A model generated the notes under the pieces. That model searched no databases, was not told the DNA's origin, and saw only the letters and a list, made by a program, of their open reading frames with translations. From contig CAWHOW010000042.1 in NCBI GenBank assembly GCA_963831005.1, positions 62,001-126,000 of the forward strand: a DNA stretch of 64,000 bases, read 5' to 3'. Below are positions 35,370 through 44,445 of the stretch, one piece after another. A program made the position numbers and the translations under genes. The first letter of the stretch is position 1. Each line of letters opens with the position of its first letter. Source of the stretch: CAWHOW01 sp963831005 (lineage in GTDB: Bacteria; Bacteroidota; Bacteroidia; Bacteroidales; CG2-30-32-10).

Positions 35370-36863
35370 ATGTACGATATTGTAATAGTTGGTAGCGGGC
35401 TTGGTGGATTGCTTTGCGGTTATATTTTGAGCAAGGAAGGTTATCGTGTATGTATTGTTGAAAAAAATAAGCAACTGGGTGGATGTCTTCAGACTTTTAA
35501 AAGGGATAATTGCATTTTTGATACGGGTATGCATTATGTGGGTTCAATGGATGAGGGACAAATGCTGTGGCGATTCTTCAAATATTTTGATCTTTTAGGA
35601 AAGGTGAAAATGAAAAGATTGGACGATGATGTTTTTGACCTGATACATATTGAAGGAGAAGAATATAAATATGCGCAAGGATATGATAATTTTATTGAAA
35701 CCCTTTTGCATTATTTCCCAAAAGAAAAAGAAGCTCTTGGTACATACATAAATAAATTTAAAGAGATACGCCAGTCCTTGGGTAATTTTTCTTCAGATGA
35801 TTATGATTTGTCGAATTCCCCAAGCATGAAATATTATGCAATAAACACTTTTGATTTTATTAAATCAATTACAAGCGATATAAAATTGCAGAATGTACTT
35901 GGGGCATCAAATTCATTTTATACAGGTAAAGCTGAATGTTCACCCTTATACGCTCACGCTATTATTAATAATTCCTTTTTAGAAGGATCTTGGCGCTTTG
36001 TTGATGGAGGCGCGCAGATTGCTGATCTCCTTGCCAATTCTATTATTGCAAATGGCGGTGTGATTTTGAAAAATGCTAAGGTGAAAAAGTTTGTAATGAA
36101 TCCTTCCGATGAATTTGTTGAAAGTATAGAAATTGAAAACCAGAAACCTGTTTATGGAAAACATTTCATTTCCAATATGCATCCGGTTGAAACATTTAAT
36201 AAGGTTGAATCAAAATTGATAAGAAAAGTGTTTGTGAATCGCCTGAGATCAATTGAAAATTCAATTTCAGTATTTTCTCTGTATATTGTTTTAAAAGAGA
36301 ATACGTTCAAATATATTAATTATAATTATTACCACTACAATTCCAGTCAAAGCTGGGGCCCTGATATATATGATTCGATTAAATGGCCGGGAGGATATAT
36401 GTTTTATACCCCTGCTTCTTCGAAATCCGAGGTATATGCTGATAGTATCTCCATTATGACATATATGAAATATGATGAGGTGAAACAATGGGAGAACACT
36501 ATTGTAGAAAAAAGAGGCGAAGAATATATTGAATTCAAAAGGAAAAAAGCTGAACAATTATTGGACAAAATAGAAGAAAGATTTCCTGCTTTAAGAAGTT
36601 GTATAAAATCGTATTACACATCTACTCCTTTAACATACAGAGATTATACCGCTACTGTGAACGGATCAATGTATGGGATGATGAAAGATTGCAATAATAC
36701 CCTCAAAACTTTAATTACTCCCGGAACAAAAATTCCCAACCTGTTTTTAACAGGACAGAATATCAATTTGCATGGAGTATTGGGTGTTACAATGAACGCT
36801 ATGCTTACATGTGGCTGGTTTGTCGGCACAAGTTACTTGTTTAATAAAGTTAATAATGCGTAA
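35370..36863 (+). CDS. CrtI-like FAD-dependent oxidoreductase, close paralogue of 15845-17341
   Basis: 498 aa. Start ATG at 35370, five bases after the previous stop; motif IVIVGSGLGGLLCGY, CIVEKNKQLGGCLQTF. It is about 75-80 percent identical to the arm-1 protein at 15845-17341, with the same C-terminus LFNKVNNA and the same 3' sequence TAATAATGCGTAAAC running into the next gene's start. This indicates a recent duplication that included the stop/start junction. Confidence 0.88.
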   Translation: MYDIVIVGSGLGGLLCGYILSKEGYRVCIVEKNKQLGGCLQTFKRDNCIFDTGMHYVGSMDEGQMLWRFFKYFDLLGKVKMKRLDDDVFDLIHIEGEEYKYAQGYDNFIETLLHYFPKEKEALGTYINKFKEIRQSLGNFSSDDYDLSNSPSMKYYAINTFDFIKSITSDIKLQNVLGASNSFYTGKAECSPLYAHAIINNSFLEGSWRFVDGGAQIADLLANSIIANGGVILKNAKVKKFVMNPSDEFVESIEIENQKPVYGKHFISNMHPVETFNKVESKLIRKVFVNRLRSIENSISVFSLYIVLKENTFKYINYNYYHYNSSQSWGPDIYDSIKWPGGYMFYTPASSKSEVYADSISIMTYMKYDEVKQWENTIVEKRGEEYIEFKRKKAEQLLDKIEERFPALRSCIKSYYTSTPLTYRDYTATVNGSMYGMMKDCNNTLKTLITPGTKIPNLFLTGQNINLHGVLGVTMNAMLTCGWFVGTSYLFNKVNNA

Positions 36864-38556
36864 ACGCTGGAGAAAAATATTTAAGCGACTGATAATATCA
36901 TTGGCGGTAATCTTACTGTTGATTATTGCTTTCCTGATATATTTTAATATTGCCGTCAGAATTACGCCTCCGGTTCCTGATAATACCGATGTACTGAAAT
37001 ACAACAGGACTACACTTGGGAAAGATTTTTATGTATGTAAAAATAATTGGCTACGTAAAAACAAAGCAGGTTTATGGGAAATGTATGTTGAGGGGAAGCC
37101 ATTTGAAATGGGTGTGATGAATGGTTTGCTTACAAAAGACCTGATATACTTGCAGGAAAAAGCTTTTGTGAATGAAATTAAGAAAATGATCCCTTCTGAT
37201 AAATATCTTAAGTTCCTGAAATACTTTGTTGCATGGTTCAACAGGAATATTGATAATTATGTAGAAAAGGAATACCAGTTAGAGATATTAGGAATTTCAA
37301 AATCGGTTTCTGATGAATTTTCGGATGTGGGTCCTGCTTATCAGCGTATTTTAAATTACCATGCAGCCCACGACATTGGCCATGCCTTACAGAACCTGAA
37401 TATGGTTGGATGCACTTCATTTGCAGCATGGGGTGATGACTCCGAAGATAGTTCTTTAATCGTTGCCCGTAATTTTGATTTCTATGTAGGTGATGATTTT
37501 TCAAAAAATAAAATAGTATGTTTCTGCAATCCAGAGAAGGGATATAAATTCATGTATGTTACATGGGGCGGTATGATTGGCGTTGTGTCGGGAATGAATG
37601 AGAAAGGTTTAACTGTGACACTGAATGCAGCCCCATCCAAATGGCCTTTGGGATCGAAAACACCCATTTCAATATTAGCGCGCAATATTTTGCAATATGC
37701 AAAAAATATAAATGAAGCGTATCGTATTGCAAAAAGTCATGAAACTTTTGTGAGCGAATCTATTCTTATTGGCTCTGCTGAAGATAGAAAGGCTGTAATC
37801 ATTGAAAAATCGCCGGATAATATTAATATGGTTGTTTCCAAATCGGATCATATAATATGCACCAATCATTTCCAGAGTGATACTTCCAAATCGGATTTTT
37901 ACAGTTCAAGTAATTTAAGGAATAGCTCTTCATTATATAGGTATAAAAGAGTTGAGGAAATGATGAAAAGAAATCCAAAACTAAATTATAAGATTGCTGC
38001 TGAAATACTAAGGAACCAGAAAGGATTACATGATAAGGATATCGGGATGGGAAATGAAAAAGCCATTAATCAGTTGATAGCGCATCATTCCATTATCTTT
38101 AACCCAACAAAGCTGCAAGTATGGGTATCATCAAATCCTTACCAATTGGGCGAATACTGTGCCTATGATCTGAAAAAGATTTTTAAAGAAGATGTGGGGA
38201 TGAAAAAAGATGTTGAAATATCAGAACCTGAACTATCAATCTCGGCTGATACTTTTTTATTGTCGGATGATTATAAGAAATTTCTGACATATAAAAATTT
38301 AAGGAATGAAATTCAATCATATGTAAAGGCTGGAATTCCACCAGCTATCAGTGAGGATGAAATAAATATATTCCTAAGCTCGAACCCGCAATATTATTAT
38401 GTTTATTCATTACTTGGCGATTATTATCTTAAATCTAAAAATTATCCGAAAGCAATTGGATATTACAGAATAGCTTTATCAAAGGAAGTGACTTCGGCGA
38501 AAGATGCGAATAAAATAATGGATGCTTTAGTAAAATGTTACATTAGTGTCCGGTAA
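36856..38556 (+). CDS. C45/Ntn-type hydrolase or acyltransferase with signal anchor
   Basis: 566 aa. The N-terminal membrane anchor (RLIISLAVILLLIIAFLIYF) follows a basic stretch. Catalytic Cys186 is in VGCTSFAAWGD, the start of an N-terminal-nucleophile fold of the acyl-CoA:isopenicillin N acyltransferase/choloylglycine hydrolase type, with ARNFDFYVGDDF and NEKGLTVTLNAA further on. A TPR-like C-terminus closes the protein (SLLGDYYLKSKNYPKAIGYY). ATG at 36856 overlaps the previous stop (ATGCGTAA). A role in acyl transfer or release of the pigment ester is plausible (inference). Confidence 0.8.
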   Translation: MRKRWRKIFKRLIISLAVILLLIIAFLIYFNIAVRITPPVPDNTDVLKYNRTTLGKDFYVCKNNWLRKNKAGLWEMYVEGKPFEMGVMNGLLTKDLIYLQEKAFVNEIKKMIPSDKYLKFLKYFVAWFNRNIDNYVEKEYQLEILGISKSVSDEFSDVGPAYQRILNYHAAHDIGHALQNLNMVGCTSFAAWGDDSEDSSLIVARNFDFYVGDDFSKNKIVCFCNPEKGYKFMYVTWGGMIGVVSGMNEKGLTVTLNAAPSKWPLGSKTPISILARNILQYAKNINEAYRIAKSHETFVSESILIGSAEDRKAVIIEKSPDNINMVVSKSDHIICTNHFQSDTSKSDFYSSSNLRNSSSLYRYKRVEEMMKRNPKLNYKIAAEILRNQKGLHDKDIGMGNEKAINQLIAHHSIIFNPTKLQVWVSSNPYQLGEYCAYDLKKIFKEDVGMKKDVEISEPELSISADTFLLSDDYKKFLTYKNLRNEIQSYVKAGIPPAISEDEINIFLSSNPQYYYVYSLLGDYYLKSKNYPKAIGYYRIALSKEVTSAKDANKIMDALVKCYISVR

Positions 38557-38564
38557 AAGTTTTT

Positions 38565-38665
38565 CTTCAGGGCTGAAGCCCCTGATATTTGGGGTATTCA
38601 CTAACCACAGACTTAAGTCTGTGGTTATACAAATAGCCCATCAATAAAGGACTTTAGTCCTGAAC
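38565..38665. repeat. Triple-hairpin REP-like element, copy 1
   Basis: Three short inverted repeats in a row: GGGCTGAAGCCC, a perfect 24-bp palindrome at 38603-38626 (AACCACAGACTT and its complement), and AGGACTTTAGTCCT at 38648-38661. The same trio occurs at 61921-62018 with paired base changes. It follows the hydrolase stop directly. Confidence 0.8.
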
Positions 38666-38731
38666 ATAAATACTTAATTACTAATTAAAAGGTTTTATTT
38701 TGCATAAACACTTAAAATTAATTGGACAATA

Positions 38732-40051
38732 ATGAAAATGAATGATGTGTTTATTCCTGAGATAGAGAAAGCATCGAAACAGGAGATAAAGAAATTCCAG
38801 GAGAATTTACTTGGAGAGAATCTGCTATATCTGAAAAATCATTCCTTGTTTTATTCCGAATTGTTTAAAACAAACAATATTGATATTGCGAAAATTAAAA
38901 CAATAGAAGATTTAAAATATATTCCTGTAACTACAAAAGACGATATACAGAAAAGGAACAATGATTTTATTTGTGTTGACAAGAATAAAATACTTGATTA
39001 CATTACTACTTCAGGTACTTTAGGCGACCCAGTTACTTTTGCCATGACCGATAAAGATCTGACCCGCCTTGCATATAATGAATATATAAGTTTTGTTTGC
39101 GCCGATGGTTCGGGCAATGATGTATATCAGCTGATGACTACCATTGACAGGCGTTTTATGGCCGGAATGGCATACTTTCTTGGATTGAGAAAGCTTGGGG
39201 CGGGTATTATCAGAGTTGGGAACGGCATCCCCGAACTGCAGTGGGACAGCATTAACAGGTTTTCTCCTACAACATTAATTGCAGTACCTTCTTTTATCCT
39301 GAAAATAATTGAATATGCCGAATCGAACGGGATTGATTACAGGAAATCCAGCCTGAAGAAAGCCGTTTGCATAGGCGAGCCTTTGCGAAACTCCGATTTC
39401 TCATTGAATCTTCTTGGCAACAGAATAAAGGAAAAATGGGATTTGAAATTATATTCAACCTATGCTTCTACAGAGATGAGTACTGCCTTTACTGAATGCA
39501 GCGAAGGAATCGGAGGGCATCATCATCCCGAATTAATTATCACGGAGTTCTTAAATGAGAATAATGAAGCGGTTCACGAGGGAGAAGAAGGCGAACTGAC
39601 CATTACTACTATTGGTGTGGAAGGAACTCCTTTATTGCGTTTCAAGACGGGAGATATTTGCAACTACCAAACTGCCCCGTGTAAATGCGGTCGCAACACC
39701 ATTCACCTCGGGCCCATACTGGGACGGAAAAACCAAATGATAAAATACAAGGGAACCACGCTGTATCCGCCTGCCATTTACGATGTGCTTGATAATATTG
39801 CCGGTATTGAGAATTATGTGGTTGAAGTTTCTACTAATAAAATAGGCACTGATGAAATCCTTATCCGCATTGGGGTGAAAGAGCCGGATATAAATTTTGA
39901 TAAGAAGATTAAAGATAATTTCAGGGCTAAACTTAGGGTTACTCCCGAAATAATATATTCCTCGATATTAGAAATTGACAAGATACAATCGCCTGATGTG
40001 AACCGCAAACCTAAGAAATTCGTTGACTACAGAAAAAATGCACAGACATAA
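38732..40051 (+). CDS. Phenylacetate-CoA ligase-like adenylate-forming enzyme
   Basis: 439 aa ANL-superfamily member of the PaaK type. The phosphate loop is TTSGTLGDP, the A5-like motif STYASTEMS, the A7/A8 region RFKTGDIC; CGRNTIHLGPILGRKNQM resembles PaaK. In aryl polyene pathways a ligase loads the 4-hydroxycinnamate starter onto ACP or CoA; this gene with the ammonia-lyase in the other arm gives that pair. It has its own gap upstream (175 bases, holding the REP element). Confidence 0.85.
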   Translation: MKMNDVFIPEIEKASKQEIKKFQENLLGENLLYLKNHSLFYSELFKTNNIDIAKIKTIEDLKYIPVTTKDDIQKRNNDFICVDKNKILDYITTSGTLGDPVTFAMTDKDLTRLAYNEYISFVCADGSGNDVYQLMTTIDRRFMAGMAYFLGLRKLGAGIIRVGNGIPELQWDSINRFSPTTLIAVPSFILKIIEYAESNGIDYRKSSLKKAVCIGEPLRNSDFSLNLLGNRIKEKWDLKLYSTYASTEMSTAFTECSEGIGGHHHPELIITEFLNENNEAVHEGEEGELTITTIGVEGTPLLRFKTGDICNYQTAPCKCGRNTIHLGPILGRKNQMIKYKGTTLYPPAIYDVLDNIAGIENYVVEVSTNKIGTDEILIRIGVKEPDINFDKKIKDNFRAKLRVTPEIIYSSILEIDKIQSPDVNRKPKKFVDYRKNAQT

Positions 40052-40066
40052 AAGATTCAATTCAAA

Positions 40067-40099
40067 TTTGTTAATTTAAATTAAAAATTAATATATTTG
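40067..40099 (+). promoter_or_regulatory. Bacteroidota-type promoter before 40160 gene
   Basis: TTTG at 40067-40070, 21 bases, then TATATTTG at 40092-40099, a full match to the TTTG / TAnnTTTG pattern. The ATG is 60 bases further on. Confidence 0.7.
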
Positions 40100-40159
40100 T
40101 AGACCAAATCATTCAATATAATACAAGAACTAAATAACCATTAAAAAAACAATAAACAC

Positions 40160-40792
40160 ATGAAAACAACAATTAAATTAATCGTTTTTTGCATGATCGC
40201 AATTCCCTTTATGTCATTTATGAATGCTTTAAACCCCGGAAATGACTTAAAATTAATTTCTGGCAGTGTTAAGACCTTAAAGGGAGAAAAAGTATTAGGC
40301 GTTAAATATGATTATACCAATTTGAAGGTGGATGGCAAATCTGAAGATTCGTGGATGAAAGAAGAGGTTTCTAAGAAAAACAGCAAGAAACCTGGTACAG
40401 GCGACAGCTTTAAAGAAGCATGGTTCAACAACAGGGTGAGCAGGTTTCAACCTAAATTTGAAGAATTACTGAACAAATATTTAGGCGAAAATGGAGTTTC
40501 GGTAACTGAAAAAGATACTACAACCGCTAAGTATACTATCATTTTGAAAACAACAGATACCGACCCCGGTTATAATGTCGGAGTTTCCAGAAAACCGGCA
40601 TTAATTAATGTGGAAGTACAAATAATTGAATTAGCAAACAAAACAAAACCTTTGGCAAAACTAAGCATTACTAAAGTTCCGGGAACTTCAATGGGCAATG
40701 ATTATGATTCGGGAGAAAGACTTGCCGAAGCTTATGCAAAATGCGGAAAAACTCTTGGGGTATATCTGAATGATAATGCTTTTGGGAAATAA
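40160..40792 (+). CDS. Predicted secreted protein, unknown function
   Basis: 210 aa with a signal peptide (LIVFCMIAIPFMSFM). The mature part has GVKYDYTNLKVDGKSEDSW and a conserved-looking RFQPKFEELLNKYLGE; the end has GNDYDSGERLAEAYAKCGKTLG. No catalytic motif recognised. It has its own promoter and a terminator after it. Its layout resembles that of the secreted protein at 15065-15718. Confidence 0.75.
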   Translation: MKTTIKLIVFCMIAIPFMSFMNALNPGNDLKLISGSVKTLKGEKVLGVKYDYTNLKVDGKSEDSWMKEEVSKKNSKKPGTGDSFKEAWFNNRVSRFQPKFEELLNKYLGENGVSVTEKDTTTAKYTIILKTTDTDPGYNVGVSRKPALINVEVQIIELANKTKPLAKLSITKVPGTSMGNDYDSGERLAEAYAKCGKTLGVYLNDNAFGK

Positions 40793-40830
40793 TTATACTG
40801 CATTTTAATCATCAAATTAAAATATAAAAT

Positions 40831-40860
40831 AAAAGGAGCTCTACGCTCCTTTTTAAATTT
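40831..40860 (+). terminator. Rho-independent terminator
   Basis: AAAAGGAGC (40831-40839), loop TCTAC, GCTCCTTTT (40845-40853), then an AT-rich tail. It follows the secreted-protein gene by 38 bases. Confidence 0.85.
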
Positions 40861-40869
40861 TTTCTGCTA

Positions 40870-42009
40870 ATGAAGACGAGTGTGAGCGATTTTGAAGCGA
40901 TAAGGCCCTACCATGATTCGGAAATTAATGAAGCGTTAAGAAGAATTATAGATGCACCAGCTTTTGCAACTGTAGCTGCCTTTGTTTTTCCCGATAAAGC
41001 TGTGGATGAAACCAGGGCGATGGTAAAAGCCGTACAGTCGTCGGATGAATTCCAGGTGAAATTTATGCACAGAGCTGTTCGACGGGTTGTGGAAACAAGT
41101 TCAGACGGGCTTACTTACGAAGGTTTTGAAAAACTTGATAAATCAAAAGCATATTTGTTTATCGCTAATCATAGAGATATTGTACTCGACTCGGCTATAC
41201 TTCAGGCTTTGCTTGTAGAACTGGACATCCCCAGAACAGAAATATCGTTTGGAAGCAACTTAATGATCAATCCTTTCATTATTGATTTTGGCAAAGTGAA
41301 TAAGATGTACAAGGTTCAGCGCGGTGGAACAAAAATTGAATTGCTAAAAAATTCCATTCAATTGTCTGCTTACCTGCGTTACACTATTGGCGAAAAAAAT
41401 CATTCGGCATGGATAGCCCAGCGCAATGGGCGTACAAAAGATGGTAACGACAAAACCGAAGAAGCCTTGCTAAAAATGCTTAACTTAAGCGGCGATAAAG
41501 GTTTTGTTAAAAATTTCTCTGCATTGAATATCGCTCCTTTGACCATATCATACGAATATGAGCCATGCGGAACATTTAAAGTAAATGAGCTGTACAGTAC
41601 GCTGCAGGGAGAATATAAGAAAGCGCAGGGAGAAGATTTTAACAGCATTATTACTGGTTTTACTCAGCCTAAAGGAAGGATACATTTATGCGCGGGGAAA
41701 TGTGTGAATGAAGAGCTGAAAGGCTTTAATGAAAACAGTTCCACTAACGAAAATATAAGCAGGCTGACCGCCATGATTGACAGGCAGATATACACCGACT
41801 ATAAGCTTTGGAAAACAAATCATATTGCGTATGATATAATGGTAAAAGATTCTTTCAGCCACTTATACACTGAAAAAGAAAAGAGCGATTTCATATCCTT
41901 TATTGAAAAAGAAATTATGAAACTGGAGGGAGATAAAAAAGTTCTGAAAGAAATGTACCTAAGCATGTATGCCCGACCTGCAATAAATTATCTGAAGTAT
42001 AAAGATTGA
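40870..42009 (+). CDS. PlsC-type 1-acylglycerol-3-phosphate acyltransferase family protein
   Basis: 379 aa. The HX4D-type motif is NHRDIVLD (about residue 100) followed by SFGSNLMINPF and the VQRGGTK block; WIAQRNGRTKDG fits the family's third motif. The protein is longer than housekeeping PlsC (about 240 aa), matching large Bacteroidota homologues. It may act in membrane lipid synthesis or, by position at the end of arm 2, in pigment acylation. Confidence 0.85.
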   Translation: MKTSVSDFEAIRPYHDSEINEALRRIIDAPAFATVAAFVFPDKAVDETRAMVKAVQSSDEFQVKFMHRAVRRVVETSSDGLTYEGFEKLDKSKAYLFIANHRDIVLDSAILQALLVELDIPRTEISFGSNLMINPFIIDFGKVNKMYKVQRGGTKIELLKNSIQLSAYLRYTIGEKNHSAWIAQRNGRTKDGNDKTEEALLKMLNLSGDKGFVKNFSALNIAPLTISYEYEPCGTFKVNELYSTLQGEYKKAQGEDFNSIITGFTQPKGRIHLCAGKCVNEELKGFNENSSTNENISRLTAMIDRQIYTDYKLWKTNHIAYDIMVKDSFSHLYTEKEKSDFISFIEKEIMKLEGDKKVLKEMYLSMYARPAINYLKYKD

Positions 42010-42031
42010 TTAATACTACACATTAAATAAG

Positions 42032-42060
42032 AAGGGCTTCGCGCATGCAAAGCCCTTTTA
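42032..42060 (+). terminator. Rho-independent terminator at end of arm 2
   Basis: AAGGGCTT (42032-42039) and AAAGCCCTTTT (from 42049) form a hairpin with a GC-rich loop, 23 bases after the acyltransferase stop. Confidence 0.8.
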
Positions 42061-42154
42061 CTTTTAATTTCCAACATCCAACTCCCAATTTCCAAGTAAT
42101 TATTCACTTCGTTATTGGACATTGAGTGTTGGATATTAGTTATTCTTTTTATAC

Positions 42155-42194
42155 TCACTTTATTACCACCATTTTCTTTCCCCCGCTACTCTCC
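42155..42194 (-). pseudogene. T9SS cargo gene, last codons
   Basis: Left of the ISAs1 element the minus strand reads GKKMVVIK and TGA (42157-42155), the expected last residues of a type A T9SS sorting domain. Positions 42185-42194 are the left copy of the ISAs1 target duplication. It joins the fragment ending at 43405. Confidence 0.85.
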
Positions 42195-43404
42195 CAGGGC
42201 AAACGCATTAAAATATTAACAAAGGCCTGGTTATAAATATTCCTCGAAGCAAGTACCTATAGTGTAGAAAAGTATTTTCTTGGTTGAAAAAAATCATGAC
42301 AACACCGATTGATTATTTCACCAACATAGAAGATCCTCGCATAGAAAGGAGGAAAGAACATTTGCTTGAAGATATAATATTCATCACCATAGCATCAGTA
42401 ATATGTGGAGCAGAGACATGGAATGATATCGAAAATTATGGGAATGCAAAAAAAGAATGGTTACAACAATATCTTAAACTTCCCAATGGTATCCCATCGC
42501 ATGACACATTTAACAGATTTTTTAGTTTAATAGAGCCAAAGCAATTGGAACAAAGTTTTTTAAACTGGATACGTGCCATAGCAGAAATAACAGATGGGGA
42601 AATAATCAGCATAGACGGAAAAACGATACGGGGATCAAGAAATAAAGGCTCCAAGTCATTTGTACATATGGTAAGTGCATGGGCAAATGAGAATCATTTA
42701 TTATTAGGTCAAATCAAAGTAGGTGACAAGACAAATGAAATTACCGCTATACCAAAGTTGCTGGAAATATTGGAAATAAGAGGGTGTATTATAACCATTG
42801 ATGCAATGGGTTGTCAAACTGAAATAGCGGATAAGATTATCGAAAAAGAAGCTGATTATATATTAGCAGTAAAAGGTAATCAAGGAACATTAGAAAAAGA
42901 TATTAAGGATACGATAAAATTTTCAAAGCCTACAGATGAATTTGAAGAAACAGATTTTGGACACGGAAGGATTGAAACTCGCAAATGTTCAGTCTATACT
43001 GATTTCTCACATATAGAAAACATTTCACGCTGGGCAGGAATAAAATCAATAGTAAAAATAGAATCGCTCAGAATCATAAAAGACACAGGAAAAGAAGAGA
43101 GGGAGCTCCGTTTATATATCAGTAGTATAAAACCAGATGCTCGAAAAATATCAAATGGAATCAGAAAACACTGGGGAATTGAAAATTCATTGCACTGGGT
43201 TTTAGATGTATCTTTCGGGGAAGATAAAAGTATGAAGCGTAATGTTAATGCAGTTGAAAACTTCTCCATCATTAATAGAATAGCTTTAAATCTTATAAAA
43301 CAAGAAAAATCAAAGAAGAGAAGCAACAAGGGTAAACGCCTTGATGCGGGATGGGATAATGATTATCTACTTAAAATCTTAAAAAATTAAATGCGTTTGC
43401 CCTG
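42195..43404 (+). mobile_element. ISAs1-family insertion sequence
   Basis: 1210 bp with inverted ends CAGGGCAAACGCATT (42195) and AATGCGTTTGCCCTG (ending 43404). A perfect 10-bp target duplication GCTACTCTCC flanks it (42185-42194, 43405-43414). It is inserted in the sorting-domain codons of a T9SS cargo gene. Confidence 0.94.
42296..43390 (+). CDS. ISAs1-family transposase
   Basis: 364 aa, intact. N-terminal DDE_Tnp_1-associated domain (PIDYFTNIEDPRIERRKEH, GIPSHDTFNRFF), then the DDE core: ISIDGKTIRGS, TIDAMGCQ, and the C-terminal HWGIENSLHWVLDVSFGED with the catalytic Glu. ATG at 42296; an in-frame TTG at 42284 is an alternative. Confidence 0.94.
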   Translation: MTTPIDYFTNIEDPRIERRKEHLLEDIIFITIASVICGAETWNDIENYGNAKKEWLQQYLKLPNGIPSHDTFNRFFSLIEPKQLEQSFLNWIRAIAEITDGEIISIDGKTIRGSRNKGSKSFVHMVSAWANENHLLLGQIKVGDKTNEITAIPKLLEILEIRGCIITIDAMGCQTEIADKIIEKEADYILAVKGNQGTLEKDIKDTIKFSKPTDEFEETDFGHGRIETRKCSVYTDFSHIENISRWAGIKSIVKIESLRIIKDTGKEERELRLYISSIKPDARKISNGIRKHWGIENSLHWVLDVSFGEDKSMKRNVNAVENFSIINRIALNLIKQEKSKKRSNKGKRLDAGWDNDYLLKILKN

Positions 43405-43669
43405 GCTACTCTCCCCCTCTGTTTGCAATTGATAATAATAAGTTCCAGCCGCAATATCTTTGGTGGAAATTAGCAAAGTATTAAATGTCCTATCCACTTT
43501 AAAGCGTTTTACTTCGTTGCCCATTAAATTATAAAACACTACTTCCCCTTCGTTTACACCATTCGGCAAGATATAATCTATTTTAGTGCTGCCATTGTTA
43601 GGATTAGGGTAAGCATTTGAAATACCGCTTTGTTTTGTAAGACTACTGCCTGCCACGTCTTGCATGAGA
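43405..43669 (-). pseudogene. T9SS cargo gene, sorting-domain fragment
   Basis: Minus strand reads LMQDVAGSSLTKQSGISNAY, PNPNNGSTKIDYILPNG and GTYYYQLQTEGE: a type A T9SS C-terminal sorting domain (the PNP start, a VEVFNLMG-like strand, and the GTYYY motif). It is cut on its left by ISAs1 and on its right by IS66. Joining to 45996-46612 keeps the frame, so it is the C-terminal part of that gene. Confidence 0.9.
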
Positions 43670-43706
43670 TTTAACCCGTACCTACCTTTGTGGCAAAAGC
43701 AAAGGT

Positions 43707-44018
43707 ATGGAAAAGCAGGAACAAGCAAAGCATAGGGAAAAAATGATTCGGCTGATAAAGCAATGGCAATCCAGCGGAGAAAGTAAAGTAAGGTTTTGCC
43801 AAATCCACAATATCCCCAAATGGCAGTTTTACTATTGGACAGCAAAGTATGAAAAGGAAAAATCTTCTCAGGCAGGATTTATACCTGTTCAAATAAAGGA
43901 AGAAAGTAAAACAGAAAAGATTTTGGACAGGATTGAAATACGATATTCAAATGGGACCAGTGTCCATCTGCCAGCAGAGGTATCCCTAGTATTAATAAAA
44001 AGTCTTGTTTGCCTGTGA
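43707..44018 (+). CDS. tnpA: IS66 TnpA-like protein
   Basis: 103 aa small basic protein of the IS66 Orf1 type with a helix-turn-helix (SGESKVRFCQIHNIPKWQFYYW). Its stop is two bases before the tnpB ATG. Essential accessory factor in IS66 transposition. Confidence 0.88.
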   Translation: MEKQEQAKHREKMIRLIKQWQSSGESKVRFCQIHNIPKWQFYYWTAKYEKEKSSQAGFIPVQIKEESKTEKILDRIEIRYSNGTSVHLPAEVSLVLIKSLVCL

Positions 44019-44019
44019 T

Positions 44020-44379
44020 ATGTTTTCCTTAAGTTCATCACAGACATACTTTCTCTACCGAGGGAATACTGATATGCGGAAAAGCTTTGACGGATTGTGC
44101 CAGATGGTAAAAGAGCAAATGAATCGCAATCCAATATCAGGAGAGGTATTCATATTCATGGGCAGGCAACGCAACACGATAAAGCTGCTTCATTGGGAAT
44201 ATGGGGGTTTTGTATTGTATTACAAGCGACTTGAGTGGGGAACGTTTGAAATGCCATTTTTCGATAGTTCGAGCAATAGCTATCAGATACAATGGTCAGA
44301 ACTCATGATGATGGTCGAGGGTATATCCATGCAAAATATAAAACTTCGGAAACGCTTTACTACTGCGGGTTTATGTTGA
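44020..44379 (+). CDS. tnpB: IS66 TnpB (Orf2-like)
   Basis: 119 aa. Family blocks YFLYRGNTDMRKSFDGLCQ, GEVFIFMGRQRNTIKLLHWE and GGFVLYYKRLEWGTFE are all present. ATG at 44020 is used rather than TTG at 44005. Accessory protein of IS66 transposition. Confidence 0.92.
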   Translation: MFSLSSSQTYFLYRGNTDMRKSFDGLCQMVKEQMNRNPISGEVFIFMGRQRNTIKLLHWEYGGFVLYYKRLEWGTFEMPFFDSSSNSYQIQWSELMMMVEGISMQNIKLRKRFTTAGLC

Positions 44380-44445
44380 TAAATGTGTTGATAAATTCAG
44401 TAAAATCAATGGGTCTGGCATTGGTGATTTTTTTACTTTTGTTAT

